From: Serinus canaria | Lineage: Eukaryota > Chordata > Aves > Passeriformes > Fringillidae | Assembly: GCF_022539315.1 (NCBI RefSeq) | Contig: NC_066322.1 | Location: 21,152,765-21,216,764 of the forward strand | Direction of reading: 5' to 3' | DNA: 64,000 nucleotides | In this document: piece after piece, positions 50,207-63,125 of the stretch | Layout of the letters: every line of letters begins with the position of its first letter | Numbering within the stretch: the first letter of the stretch is position 1 | Translations under genes and position numbers: made by a program | The notes under the pieces: model-generated | The model's database searches: none | The model's input: only the letters and a program-made list of their open reading frames with translations | What the model was told of the DNA's origin: nothing

Positions 50207-52924
50207 TACCAAATCCAAAGAACCATCCAGCTCTCTACCAGGAGACTAACCCTTCCCTTCATATAGTGAGGTTTATTGCAGTTCAGATCAGTTAAAGGCT
50301 TGTCCGTGATTTCTCTCTCCTTTTCTATTGCTTGTTTGAAATTTAGTTTCTTGGGGATTTTTTGCATGGGAGTATTTTACATGTAGCCTGGTTCACATCT
50401 CCTTCTAACCACTGCAAGTATTTCATGGAAATTAAATAGTTGCTGAAAGTTGTGAGTAGCACAGGGCAGATTTTCTTTGTGTCCTGTGCTCCTGGGAAGT
50501 TAAACTGCAGTAAGAAATGCTAAGCAGCACAGAACTTTCACCAGAACTTCTGAATTTTCTGAACTTAAAATCTGAAAATTGTAACTTACACAAAATAAAG
50601 CCCCTGTAAATGAAACTGGTTCTGATGAATTCAAGAATCTAACTTCACTATTTTGCGAGTCTCCTTCTTTTACATGTGAAGCACAAAATGATTCTTTGAG
50701 GAAAATGAGCTTGAATCTCATTAAACATCATCCTGTATTAATGGAACTGGTTCACTCATATTTTATTCATTAAATAATATTTGTCAATGTGTTTTTCTAT
50801 TTTAAACTCTTACTGTAAAAGAGAGCATTATCACCTCAAAGTATTTGTTTCCTAGAGTGAATGCCAATATTATCCAGTGACGCCATATTCTCCTAATTAT
50901 GCTGAGGGTTTCTTTCCTAACAGCATTTATTTTCAGGCGTCAACAATACTTCAGTTAAATGTAGTGTAAAGTGCACTTATTTAGCAAACTTGTCCTTCAG
51001 AAAAGGGTTTTTTTTGTCTTTAAAACACCACTAGATTGTTTCTTTCTGTCAGTGCATGATACAATAGAAATCTTAAATCAATAACACTTCTTACTCCTAT
51101 GCAATTGATGCATAACATCCTTCTTCACACACAGGTTTAATGTGTTGTAAATTAATTATCTGGAATGCGTAGAGGGTCAATGGACCTTGGTATGACCAGG
51201 ATGTAATGTTAAAGTGTTCCATTTCCTTCCAGCCCTGCTCAGCGCTCTTGCCGACTCCTCTCTCTGTGTCAGCTCTGCCATCTTCTGCACTTTGGTCCCT
51301 TAAGTGTTGTTAATGCCCCTCCAGGGCTTGATCGATAGGAAAAATTTGCTTTACCATAAATTTGTCCAACAATTTTCTTTCTTCTGAAGATGGAGTACCT
51401 TTCTAAACTGAGCTTGTAGAGTAAACTATTCTTACTCTCAGATAAATTTCAAATAATAGCCTTATTTTAAATCATAATGAAATTGCAGAGATTCTGCATA
51501 AACAAATGCAGATGAAATTTTTGGTTTTTAGATGCCTAAAAATGAATCACCTATGCTTCAAATGTCTGTCAGGGGGAGATTTGCTTTACTGTATCTACAC
51601 ATCAAACCACATAGATGAATAAAACTGTTATTAACTGTGAAGAAACGCTGAGGAAGAGATTCTCAACCATGAAGAGTGCAATTAAAACATGCATTCACTG
51701 TGTTTAAAGTAGCCAATTTCCTTTAAAAATCAGAGAGGCCACCTCTATTACATTTTTTGAAGCCAGCTTGGCTATTAGTTGCTAGGGTAACAAGATCCAA
51801 GACAGTGAATAAGTCCTGTCCAGGCAGCACAATGTTATGGGTGTCTGAGATGAATGCAAAGAAATGCTGGTAGGAACATTCAATTATGGATTAGTTTAAT
51901 TTTTATTTGTCAGTCTTTTTACTACAAAGATGGTCAAAATATGTATATGTTTTTAATTAAAAAGGTGCTAGCATATTTTAATTGGCTGAGTAACAGATGA
52001 CACTGAACTATGAAAGCAGAAAATACTTCAAATCTCAATAAAAAAAAGAAAGAGGTGCTACTTAAAACTCCAGCATGTTGGTGGGATTAATTTAATGTCC
52101 TGTGCTGTGTCAATGTCACTTTCATAAACTTTTGCTGAAGTGCTTTTCCTACTGTATGTTGAATGATGTTGTCAGGACTGTGAGTCGGGGGTACGGTGGA
52201 TTTGAGTCTACTTTACTTCCCTTGATGAAAAGGTCAGTGCCACTTGTAAATCTGTTTTACTCCCTGTACAGTTGTTAGTGTCAAAGTCTGTCAGCTCTGT
52301 GGGATGTTAAAATTATACAACTGTGGTAGGAACAAGGATCACAAATTCCCAAGTGGTGCATCCCAAGGAAAAGTCTCTGATCTTTGTGTAAAAGTTCCGT
52401 GGAAAGTTTTCCATTCAGGATTTTCAGCTCACTTTGGCTTGATTGCAGAAATAAACAAAATTTCTGTTCTGTTCCTTCCATCTGGTGGGCCCTCTCCACT
52501 GATAGCTCATCACAGGGCCACTAACGTCTGTAGCTCATGGTTGCAAGAAAAAAATCTGCTTTATTTTTTTAAGGCTGCAAGGGCTCCAGTTAAAGCACAA
52601 TTAAAACCTATTAAAACCTGGCCTGTGTTGTGTTATGTGACTATGTTTTGACAAATCATCACTTTAAATCAGCTTCACAATTATTCATAAGTTATTTGGA
52701 AAATACAAGGAATAAACACTAAGTAAAACAACTGGCCAATTTAAGGGACTACACCTGACCATCGAACCAAGCTTCCAACCAATGTAAGAAATGCAAATGA
52801 AAAAGCCTCCAAAAACCTAAACTCTCTTTTCCTTTACTCCTAGCATCATAGAAACCATGCTGTGTATACGCAAAGACAGTTTTTTACTCAGCTCTTTTCT
52901 CATGTGAATTGTCATATTTTCCAG
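50207..52924. other. Gene-free AT-rich DNA
   Basis: The interval 51060-51200 (TAAATTAATTATCTGG-type words) reads like a conserved non-coding element. A C-rich pocket lies at 51225-51330. Frames on both strands at 52281-52651 overlap and look random. Confidence 0.45.
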
Positions 52925-53111
52925 TATGCAGCAAATGCAGTGGGAGCACAACCAGCTGGAGTGCCAAGAGCTGTGGCTGTGTCCTCTGAGCTTGATTGAT
53001 TGTGACGTGGAGTTTTCGAAGTTTTATGCTCTGGCTGTGCAGGAGATGGACACAAAGTTCTTTGCATGTGAAGTATGGCCAAAGCTTTTAGGTGGTCAAT
53101 TGCCTGCTTAA
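52925..53111 (+). other. Acceptor-linked open frame, about 61 codons, unrecognised
   Basis: A pyrimidine-rich tract ending in TTTTCCAG at 52924 is followed directly by an ATG (52926-52928) and a 61-codon frame. Its first part looks more coding-like than most here (MQQMQWEHNQLECQEL, using CAG, GAG and CTG codons). It ends at a stop at 53109-53111. No good donor was seen (GTGGTC near 53092 is poor), no partner exon in phase was found, and I recognise no family. It could be a terminal exon or chance. Confidence 0.18.
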
Positions 53112-54527
53112 TCCAAAGGCCTTTGCTAAGACAGTCAAGCTTTTCATACTGTGAGCAATTTCCATATGACCTTGCGACTAAATTGATTTTTGAATGGAGT
53201 AGTTTGCTGCTGAGGAGACAGAATGGGACCCGAAAGGGGCAAACACTGAATCTTTTTGGCTTGACTTTCAGTCAAGGTAACTCACTGGGGTCCTGAAGGT
53301 GATGCAAGTAAACATCTGCCAAGTGAATCTTCGTGTCAAGGCAGCCACTGTGGGCAAACTGGGATAGGCAGCCGTGGGTAAACATATATCAGTGTGCCAA
53401 GTAACCATCAGCATGACAGGGAAGAGGACACACTATGATGCTGATTTCTTTTGCTTTAATTTTAACTGAAAAATTCTCTTTTTGTGTTGCTGAATCTGAT
53501 CTAGAAGCTGTCTTGGGCACTCCTTTCAGTGATATGAAAGCAAAATCTTTCATATGAAGTTTTTCTTATTGTCAAAGATTTGAATGATAGGTAAAAAATA
53601 TGAGAGGAAAAAAGAAAAAAAACCTGAAGATTTAATTTCTCTGAGAAAAATTTTACTGCCATCTCTATCAATCACTGTCTTGGTTTTATAGATATTTTTA
53701 AAAATGTCCTCCAGTTTGCCTTTAAGATCACAAACACTTCTGCTTAATTCTCCTTCCCAGTCTCCTGAAAGAATTACAGCATAAAAATTCACCAAGTCCC
53801 TTTCTTATCAGATTCATTTCTACTATTTGAAATTGTCAAAATCCAAATGGCAGATATTAGTACTTACATAATTAGAAAGCTGAATAGATGCCTGTTGTAG
53901 CAGTGCTTGTGTTTTCTGAAAACTCACAATGTTAGAGGGCACATCTGAGGAATGTAAACAAACATCCACCTTATCAGGACTTTTACAACAGAGAAATAGA
54001 AAATAACATTTTTTCCCCTACTCTCAGCCCTCCCTTATCCCTCCAATTCTCTAGACTTTGCTCAATCTTTTGCAGTTTCTAATTTTCAGCTTCTCTAGGC
54101 ACAGGTAAATGAAGTACAATTACAAACTCTTGGAATGATTCTTTTAAACAGGAAGAGGGATTCCACACTCTCAGGTCTGTACATGCTCATTTAATGGATA
54201 TCTGGTATATAGCTACTTTTTCACTCTGAAATAAAATAAAGAAATGTGCATATGCTAATGTATCTGCATACATCTTGAGGAGATTTTTATTCTTTATAAA
54301 AACAGATTTTCAAAAACTGATTATTTGTAGTTCAAGATAAAAATCAGATATCTATTTATGATATAAATAGTCAGATTTATTTCATTATTTTGTTCTGGAC
54401 CAGTCTTCTACATATATTTCTAGGCAAAAGGAAATAGAGCTTAAAACAAAGAGTGGATTTTGAGAGCTTCGGAAAAGTTACTTACAGATCAAGCCTACTG
54501 ACTAAATACCTGAGATGATTTACAGAC
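53112..54527. other. Gene-free AT-rich DNA
   Basis: A dyad CTATTTAT/ATAAATAG lies at 54352-54370. The rest is unremarkable, and the open frames are short. Confidence 0.5.
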
Positions 54528-54541
54528 AAAAAAAAAAAAAA
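54528..54541. repeat. Poly-A run (14 nt)
   Basis: A simple homopolymer with no associated retroposed body. Confidence 0.9.
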
Positions 54542-55753
54542 CTTAAGGCCTTGTGTAGCATTTTCAGCCTCTTCAGTTGTACAAATATTCAGTATCAATG
54601 ATTTAACTTTTCCCTTAATAAATTAATTTGAAATACTGAATTTTGAAGTGGTTCTAAAGCATTGTGGTCCTTGTGATAAAAGAGACAATACATAGGTACT
54701 GCTTATTCTTTGAGTCTCATTTAGCCATTGTGAGCTTCATACAGATGATCTAAAATGGGCTTGTCAAACATCTGCCCATGAGTATCTCCCAGGTATTACC
54801 GGGCTTTTTGCTTATGCTTAGCCCTTGCCTTTCTTCAAGTTTTCAGTCATATTCTTATTGCTTCCTTTCATGGCAGACAAAATTACATCCCTTTGGACTT
54901 CCTAAATGTATGTATTCTATGTCAGCCTGCAGAGGTTTCCTATTTTCTCAGTCTCATGTTATTATTATGTGTCCCCTCTCTTTTCTTGTATTTTAAATAA
55001 ATATTTCAACCTTTTTTTTTTCTTAATGCACTGAAACACCTTTTCACTTTCATCACAATTTTCCAGATCTCCCATCTGCTTGCACAGTCTGTGCTTTCCA
55101 TGTCACAGCCTCTTCTCTTGGTATTCCAAGAAGACACTTTCTCCTTGTAGTTTGTGTTCTTAAATCTTGCCCAGAAACTTTCCTTTCCCTCTTGGCTTAC
55201 CAGGAATTAATTTGGGATATTCCGTCAGATAGACTAGCAAACACCACACTTTATTTTGTAGATCCAGCGACATGCTGGCAGAGCCCAGAACAGTGCTACG
55301 AGGTCACTGTAGGTCTCAGCTGTGTGTGGATCAATGAAGAGTGTCTCTTGTTTCAGACTCTTCTCTGATCCTGGGGAAAGACTTCCTTTTTCACTTATTT
55401 AATTTGGTCTAGATCACAGACTCAACGTTGCCTTAGCAGAGTTGAACAATTCTCAGCTTCTCTTCAGCTAATTGTTATTTTTATTCTGAGAATGAGGTCT
55501 TTTGATATACATGAGGGGAATCAGGTCAGGTATGAAGTGTGTTACCTCGGTATGAGTTTGTGTGAAGACTCCTTGTGTGGATTCTTACAGCAGCAGCCCA
55601 AAGAACCCCTTATTTGTATGTCCAAGTCTAAAGGACTAGATGGAGACATGTAAATTTGCAGTAAGTTTTGCAATATCTGATATGAACCATCAATATATTG
55701 GTGTTAAGCTAGAGAACTGGAGTCTGAGAGAAACAGATGTGTGATATGTGCAT
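54542..55753. other. Gene-free DNA
   Basis: A pyrimidine-rich segment at about 54780-55200 gives hydrophobic chance frames on the + strand. No known repeat or gene was found. Confidence 0.5.
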
Positions 55754-55774
55754 CATGTTACCAGTGGTAACATG
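55754..55774. repeat. 9-bp perfect hairpin, 3-nt loop
   Basis: CATGTTACC (55754-55762) and GGTAACATG (55766-55774) flank AGT. The dyad resembles a symmetric protein-binding site, but no specific factor can be named. Confidence 0.85.
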
Positions 55775-55917
55775 GACAGCATTTTTTGAAAAAACTTCAG
55801 CTCAAAAATGTGGCTCAAGCAGAGACTGAAACTGAAGCCTCTGCTCAGCTGAGATGGGAAATTGTATTTGGGAAGAAGTGAATAAATACCCATGACAAAT
55901 CTTCAGCTGCTCTAATT

Positions 55918-55955
55918 CATAATGGAAGTTCATTCCCATAATGGAAGATCATTCA
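55918..55955 (+). repeat. 19-bp tandem duplication, two copies
   Basis: CATAATGGAAGTTCATTCC (55918-55936) is directly followed by CATAATGGAAGATCATTCA (55937-55955), 17 of 19 identical. The second copy continues into a 7-bp dyad, GATCATT/AATGATC. Confidence 0.88.
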
Positions 55956-56301
55956 CAAATGATCATTATCCCAAACAGAAGCTCTCAGTGGCAAAAGTAA
56001 TTAAGGCTGTGAGCAAAAACTATTATGTTGATCGAACTATATTAAAAAAGGAAGTTTATAAAGATTACCAATTTGTGACAAACTTTCTGCTCTGAAAAAA
56101 AGTTTATACTGATACTTAATTTTCAGAAGCATACAGTCTTTATAAAACCCCAAAGAACTCCTAAAACCTGTAACACTTTACCCAGCCTCACTGAATTGCT
56201 CTTCTGCAGAAATTTTGAAGGAAAAACAATTAAGAAGAGCTGGTGTATGCATAAGTGCTAAATATGTGGAACATTCCCAGCCACTGCCACATGACAGCAA
56301 T
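55956..56301. other. Gene-free spacer
   Basis: AT-rich; nothing recognised. Confidence 0.5.
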
Positions 56302-56319
56302 CCTGTCCCTGGGGACAGG
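56302..56319. repeat. 8-bp GC-rich hairpin
   Basis: CCTGTCCC and GGGACAGG are separated by TG, with a further possible outer pairing of AGCA with TGCT across small internal loops. It is short but stable for its size. Confidence 0.8.
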
Positions 56320-57076
56320 CTGCTCACTGGTAATTTCAGTGTGAGGAATCTCTAGGACTGTGAACCTGCTGAACTGGGGAAAACTGGTGACCTGCCCCTC
56401 CTAAACCAGGATATACTGTGCTCCTATACTTGTTCATTCAAAAATCTGTGCAACAAATCCAGCTAAAGTGTCTTAACTGCTAAGATGAAGAGCAGAATAA
56501 TTTTATAAATTAATTCTTTTGGAAACACCTTGCTAATTGCTTCAATATTTTCATTGTTTCATCTGGAAGCATTGTATGTACTTCACAGGTGCAGTGGCAT
56601 TCTGCATTATTTATATCGAATATTTGATGTATCATTTTTAATGCAAAAAATTAGTGCTACCTAAGTTCCTTTATATAGACTAAAAAAAGAAGGAAAAAGC
56701 CCTCCATCATTTCCATACTCACACCCTCCATGTTCAGTTATCATCTGGGTTGCCCTTATTGTTGGTTAATGTATGAATAACAGCCTGCATTTCCCACCTG
56801 CGGTCAGGTTTTACTGCAGGAATAAAGCAAGGTCAAAATAATATCTAATGTTTAGACAGCATGCTGATAGTGTCCCCGTCAGCAGACTATTCTTAAATAA
56901 TAGCAACAAATTAGCATTAAAAGCTCTCCACAAGAACATGTGCTAAAATCATACTGGATGCTCAGTGACCTGTGCAAATAAAATGTAATATGCTGCTTTC
57001 TAGTGCTCTCAGCCTCAGCTGCTGTAGTGTCAATTATGTCACTACAGCTTTTCAGAGGTGGAACCAACATGACTCA
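56320..57076. other. Gene-free AT-rich DNA
   Basis: No gene or repeat family was recognised. Confidence 0.5.
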
Positions 57077-57124
57077 AGAAAATAAAAAAAGAAAAAGAAA
57101 AGAAAAAAATAAACAAAAATAAAC
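57077..57124. repeat. A-rich / polypurine low-complexity tract
   Basis: Almost only A with interspersed G (AAAGAAAAAGAAAAG-type), passing into AAATAAACAAAAATAAA. This is simple sequence. Confidence 0.85.
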
Positions 57125-59330
57125 TCTGGATGCAAGAAGAGAGAGGTTTGCAAGCAGAGAATGTTTTGCTCCAGTGCTGAGTTTGAAGGGGCTGCCCTCT
57201 TTAGCACAATGGGAGCCAGCTTCCCTGCTGTGTTCTCTGAAGTGGCTCATGGCAGCACAGTAATATTATATCTTAATAAGCATAACACTCTGAACTGGGG
57301 CATATTTTTAAGTCAGACACATGGGAGGGAAACATATCAGAGCAGAGCTGTGTTATTTTTAATGGAGCATGTGTTTGTCTTGTAAGTGTGTCAGAAGAAA
57401 AGGAACAAGTCTCAGGTTTCTTCTCACCATGTCTAATGGAGGATGGGCACTCCAACTGGCTCTCTAAGTGACATCAGTGGTCTTTGATATTGCAAATGAC
57501 ACTGGATGGTCTGGACTACACTTGTACCTCACATTCAGTGACACTGAATATGTGTTGTGGTTCAGTGTTCGTGGAAGCTCTCCATCAGATGAAGCTCTTT
57601 GAAAACCACAAAGACCAAGATTTGAAAAACAAGATTGTCAAAGGAGACTGTCCTTTTCCCAGCTTTACACGGGTGGGTGGTACAGGTAATGGGGCACATG
57701 CTCTGCAGAAAATATTTCCGTTTACATTCAGCTGGAAAGTGGATCTTGCAGCATGGAATTGATAGCTGCCATGTGTACCCTACTGCAGCCCATGCCACTC
57801 ATCTCTCATTCTCAGCATCAAAAACAATATTAGAGTAAAAATGTTTGCAATGAAATTCCTAAGGAAATTTTACATTTCAATTAATATTGATAATGGGGTT
57901 TTTAATAAGTTTTAGGTCAAGATGTCTCATAAATCTGTTTTCCACAGAGCACAGAAAATATATACTTATTCTGTCTTTGTGGTATGACCGGATCTAGTCT
58001 TACATTCAGCAGCCAGCTGAGGCTGCTTGTCTATTATAGTCTCTTCCACCATTCCTGACAAATGAACAAATAACTAGATGCCCTGTGAAACATTTTAAAT
58101 AGAACTGTCTCCTGAAAAAGCTGTTACTGACAGAGACAGGTTCGATCCAGATCAAGGGAACCTGCTGTGGAGTAGAGAAGATCAATACTGGTAGCTGCCT
58201 TTTTTATTTCAGATTTCTTTTTTTTTAACTAAGCATAGGTAAAGATTATGATGACTAAAGTAAAGCAGAAAACAAGCAATCTATGAACTGAAGTGCATCC
58301 TTCTTATTAAACCTTATTGTGCTCTTAAAGCAGTAGCAGAAGCTGTTGCTATGAACTCTATCATGCAAGAGGCTTTCAAAACAGCATTTAAAACTATGTA
58401 TTAGCTAGAAACCACTTTGCCCACAAATTCTGAAAGAGCTGAAAGTAGCTTTTGAAAAGGAACCAATGTATTTCATGGCAGAGTAAATTAGCTGCTATTT
58501 TTTACTTTTGAAGTACTGAACATAGTGTCTTAAATTAATTCTATTTAGAGTGCTTCTCTGCTGGTTACAACCTGGATCCTACAGCACCAACTGCCCCCCT
58601 TTCCTGCTGTGTTCTTCGGTGTACTCACAAGGATTCCGGGTTTCCAACGCCAGCTGGAGGCACTAAGGTCCTGTTCTTACAGGCGGGGGCTTGTGGCCAG
58701 ATCAAAAACATGATTGTTTTTATTTATTGTATTCAAATAGCATCATCCACTCTGAATTTTCCAAGCAATGAAAATAGAAATTAAAAGAAGTCACCAAGAC
58801 CAAATCAGCCCATCAATGAAAAGCTATCCACCAAAATTTGACAGGTTTTAGGAAGCAAGACTAGCATTATAGCCACAATACTAATAGCCTTTGGCTAAGT
58901 CCAGGACTTCAGTTTGCAATATAATCAATCCTCTACAATCCACAAGTATTAAATTCATCATTAGAATGTTGTTTTCCCCTTCCCAAACCTTCCATGTAAC
59001 AAGCAGCTCAGTAAGATGAAAGGCATTTGTTACTGAGAACAGCCTTAAGGAAAGCAAAAAGAGCAAATCTGGAAAACAGATTCACATTTTTCTGGAAATG
59101 GGTAGTATTCATAAAGCATTTAGCAAGTTCAAGGTCAACTTGCTCTCCTTCTGTATACTATTCATAACAGGCATTTGACAACTCAGTGACAGTCAATCTA
59201 GCAGCTGAACTGAATATATTGGGCCATCCAGTTTAAATAAAAACTAAATCTTCATTGTGAAATGAGCACAACAAACCTAAGAAGAGCAAAAGGCTTTCCT
59301 GTTTCTGAAATTTCAAATAAGACCAACAAA
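57125..59330. other. Gene-free DNA
   Basis: Overlapping frames on both strands at 57161-57838 look random. GGTTCGATCC at 58139-58148 matches a Pol III B-box core, but no A box or cloverleaf lies upstream. No known mobile element was found. Confidence 0.5.
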
Positions 59331-59352
59331 TTACAAATGAGTTACAAATGAG
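59331..59352 (+). repeat. 11-bp tandem duplication, two copies
   Basis: TTACAAATGAG occurs at 59331-59341 and, without a gap, at 59342-59352; the copies are identical. Confidence 0.9.
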
Positions 59353-60104
59353 AGGAAAGAGATCTAACTTTGATAAATAAGCAGATGTGTGCATAAATGG
59401 TAAGAGATTATGATCCTTCACACCATGGTGGTGTTGTCTTCTCTCTGAAGTGAAACAACAATCCTGAGCACTCCGCAGATTTTTTTTTCAGTATACCATG
59501 TCTGCAAAATTATATAACATCAATAAGATAGTGGCATTTTGCAGTTACAAGTACTCTGAACTTGTCTTTTCAGTCCATACACAAGACCACCCTGGAGTTT
59601 ATTTCATATTTGGTTTTTGTCAATATGCTCTGGGATACAGTAAAAGGTATCTCCTAGTGGCTGTTGTCTTACTGGAAAGTGAGGAGATTACACTCAAAGG
59701 ATTGGAATAATGAGATTTCCATCTGACTTCAAAACTTGGTGAAAATAACAGCTCAGGGAGCCCCACAGACAAATGTTTTGGAAATCCTGGGAATATTGAA
59801 TTTTGTATCCATGCAAATTCTGTGTTTGGGTGCATTTTCAATTCTAATACTTTTCTTTTTAGTTACTGTCATGATGGATCTTAGAGGATTTATTCTTTGT
59901 CATGCACATTCCAAACAAAATGGATAAACATAATCTTTTCTAACAAATTCTTCTAACTAAAAACTAATCTCAGTATGGTGTATCTTGAAGAGCCACAGTC
60001 CTAAACAGCCAGCTCATACCGTCCCTCCATCACTTCCAAATGGCACAGATATTTCTAACAGTGAAAGTGTTATATCACATCACCAATTGCCTTTTCTCTT
60101 TCAG
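59353..60104. other. Gene-free DNA ending in a strong acceptor
   Basis: Short random frames on both strands. The segment ends with GCCTTTTCTCTTTCAG (60089-60104), one of the best splice-acceptor tracts in the window. Confidence 0.5.
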
Positions 60105-60498
60105 CAAGACATACAATGAAAATCAACTAGCAATTGTTTTGTGGGTGGGTTCACGAATTAAAGATCCACTAGAAATTGAGAGGAGTATCGAGTTCACAAT
60201 ATACTTGGTTCCTTTTTGGAAACCACTACCTGGTTTTGTTTTTAAAGCTGCCATGGGTTTTCAACAGGATTCTGACTCTAAGCACTCAGTATCTTTCATC
60301 AGCCAGCACCCACTGAATGACTACCAGGGATGGCAGTGTCAAATTCCTCTGCAGACATCCAGCTGGACTCTCTACAGGGATTTAGCTAAAAGGGCTTGCT
60401 GCAGGAATGATGTTACTGACAGCTCCACCTTCCCTGCTTTGCATCTTTCAAATATCAGCTATAAACACTTTGAATATGCTCATTATTTAAAATTTTAG
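60105..60498 (+). other. Acceptor-linked 131-codon open frame, unrecognised
   Basis: The open frame runs from an ATG at 60040 through the acceptor at 60104 and stops at 60496-60498; about 131 codons follow the acceptor. The translation is mixed and not simply hydrophobic (for example LAIVLWVGSRIKDPLEIERS), but I recognise no family or domain. In 64 kb of AT-rich DNA read in six frames, one or two frames of this length are expected by chance. No donor of good quality ends it, so it would have to be a last exon. A real but unknown terminal exon cannot be excluded. Confidence 0.2.
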
Positions 60499-62459
60499 AC
60501 CTCCTCCCCAATTTTGTTAGGTATTTTAGAAGGCTTTCTGCCTGCAGTTATAATGTATGTCTGCAGTCCAGGAAGACAGCTGAAAGCACAATGGCTCTGC
60601 CTCTATATTTGGAAACATCTGCTGTTTCATTTCCATGATGCACAGTGACGTGCAGTTCTGAGAGGAAGAACAAGTCTAGCACAAGATACGTTAGTTGATG
60701 GTTAAATATTTTGATACTAAAATTGGGATTGCCTCTTATCTAACCCTCTGGTAGTACTCCTCCTTTGAGTAAAGGATGCTGAAATAGTTGCTCAATGGTC
60801 CTCTGACTGTTATGGAAATAAATCCCACCCCTAGTGAGGCAGCCTTTTCAGGTATCAGCAATCAGCTTCCTTCACATCATTTGGTCATTCTTGAGAGATA
60901 CATGGAGGCAATAAAGTGTGATATGGAGTGGAAACAACTAAATTGACTTAGGAGGAGCTTTGGTTTGAGAAGTCTCCAGATTCAAGGTGAGATGTTGAGG
61001 ATGTGGAAGAAGATTTGCTTTTCTATAAGTTCTGTGAAACAATTGTGCCAAAACTCCAGCATATAAAAGCCTAGTTGCACATTCAGGAAAAGAGCCCTTT
61101 GATGAGTAGGGAAAATCTGGCAAAATTCTCTTCTTTATAGTGGTTTATTGTTTTTAATAGCCTGTCAAATAATTTGAGGAGAAAATTGTGAATAATCATA
61201 ATGCTTCATGGGTGGCTAAGGCAAATTGCAGCACTGGGTGCTAGGGATAGTTTTGACTCATCCTCAGATGACCTAAAAAAGGGCCCTTCCATAGGTATTT
61301 CCATGGTATACAACTGTTAATCACTGTTGGATCCAGGACATGGCTCTGTGGTCTGACCCAGCACCATTCTACCTATGGACATTTGTTCCAGATAGAAGGC
61401 CAGGTTAAATCTTGCATAGCTTCGGATTCAGGCCATGGGTTTAATTCTTCTCCATAGTGATTATCAGTGGAACGTTTAAATTAGAGCCAGGAGGGGGCAT
61501 GGGGGCTTAAAAAAACCTGGGATAACACATCTGGGAAATGCTGTTTGGTATTCTTTGAGGTTGAGAATCTTCTGTGTGTGTCTGTCTGCAATAAGGCTGT
61601 TTATTGTACTGTCAGAAATTTTGGAGAATGTTAAAAAATTTTATTTTTGAGAAGCCTTCATACAAATTGTACTTAAAATTCTCTTGTGCATGCATTATGT
61701 AGGAACTTTGTTATATGCTTTCTACTAGAGCAAAATAATTCTATTGGCCAGGAATTCCCAGCTTTAAAAGACTGGGGCATGAAGAACTGCCTTATTTCTA
61801 CAGAGAGAACAGACTCTTTTTTTCCCTCTTGAATTTAGAATTTGTGGAGTCTTTCTTTGGCAAAACTAAGAAGGTGCACATTTTGATCTGACAGATTCAA
61901 TTTGATTTGTCGAATTTTTTGAATCTCTGTGATCAAAGCTACAAAGATCAAACTATTCCATCACTTGACCTGACAGTAATACAATGCAGTTTAGTATAGC
62001 AACAATATTTTGCCCTAGATGTTATGTTAAGGCTGTCTATCAATAATTCAGCTCTTATATTAAATATTCTTGCAAATAGTATACTGTACCTCAAGAACAA
62101 ATGATCTGTGCAGATATATTTTCAAAGAATAGCAGTCTCTCTGTTTATGCCAGTGAAGAGTGAAAGAAACCCAAGGGTGAGAAATAGAACAAGACAAGGT
62201 TTAGTGAAATATGTGGGCTTGGAAGGAAAAACTATGAACATTTTGAGCAGTTCCACCTATAGCATGGGATGTGTCTTAATAACTCTATTGGGGTTTTTTT
62301 CCTAATGTTTTAAACCAACTTTAAATAGATAAAAAAATTACAAAATGAACTTTCATGGCAAAATGTCCTTAAGAATGCAATAAAAGTAAAATAAGTGCAG
62401 TATGTAATGATAAAATGAGCTGTTCTAAAGTGAGGCTCCTAACCTGAGAGCTAAAAGTG
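60499..62459. other. Gene-free DNA
   Basis: No gene, no recognised repeat. T-rich and A-rich tracts are scattered throughout. Confidence 0.5.
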
Positions 62460-62479
62460 AAAAAAAAAAAAAAAAAAAA
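62460..62479. repeat. Poly-A run (20 nt)
   Basis: Twenty consecutive A. An AATAAAA lies about 80 nt upstream (near 62380), too far for a normal cleavage signal, and the upstream sequence is unrecognised. A retroposed tail is therefore only a weak possibility. Confidence 0.9.
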
Positions 62480-63125
62480 CACCTAAATCTCAATTAGGAT
62501 ATACAAAAGAATCAATACCTTGAAAAAAAGAGAAATCCATGAATTTGCCCTGAGGTGAAATGCTAAGGTGATGGGAACAGCTTCTAATGCAAGATGATGA
62601 TATTATACCCCTGCATTTTATAAAAGAATATTCCACGATATTTTCTCTTTACAGGTCTTTCATATTTGCTTACATTATTCAGAAACATTTTGCATCTTCA
62701 CCTTCTAAATTGGCTGAAGAGGCATTGTCCAGTCATCTGTGAAGTCAGGAGTGACTGCTTATACCACTGATTTGTAAGAGGTATGTTTGGGTTTGGAGTG
62801 GTAAAATTTATGATGTCCCAAAAATTGCAGCATTGCTATCCCACACTTCAATAAAATATGTTTTAAGTATCTAGAAATCATGAGATTGACTTCAAAGCTA
62901 TTTTTGCAGTTTGGTGAATACATTTGCTATGTGTGTTCTTTCTGGCTGTATTGGCTTAGAAGTCACTTCCTAAATTTTTCCCACAGTCATGAATAGAGTA
63001 TTTTTAAAAAACTAGCACTGGATGATTTTACAGCCATGTGACTGTAGGAATTCATGTTTAAGGATGCCACAAGAAATTCAGATACTACAATAACTAGTGC
63101 TAAGTGTACTGTTTTCTCACATGAT
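62480..63125. other. Gene-free AT-rich DNA
   Basis: Nothing recognised. The minus-strand frame at 62987-63268 is unremarkable. Confidence 0.5.

Noticed and set aside
58139..58148. tRNA gene or tRNA-derived SINE (B-box GGTTCGATCC)
   Set aside because: No A box at the right distance and no acceptor, D or anticodon stems can be drawn.
62300..62479. Retroposon ending in the A20 tract
   Set aside because: No recognisable body and no clear target-site duplication; AATAAA is too far upstream.
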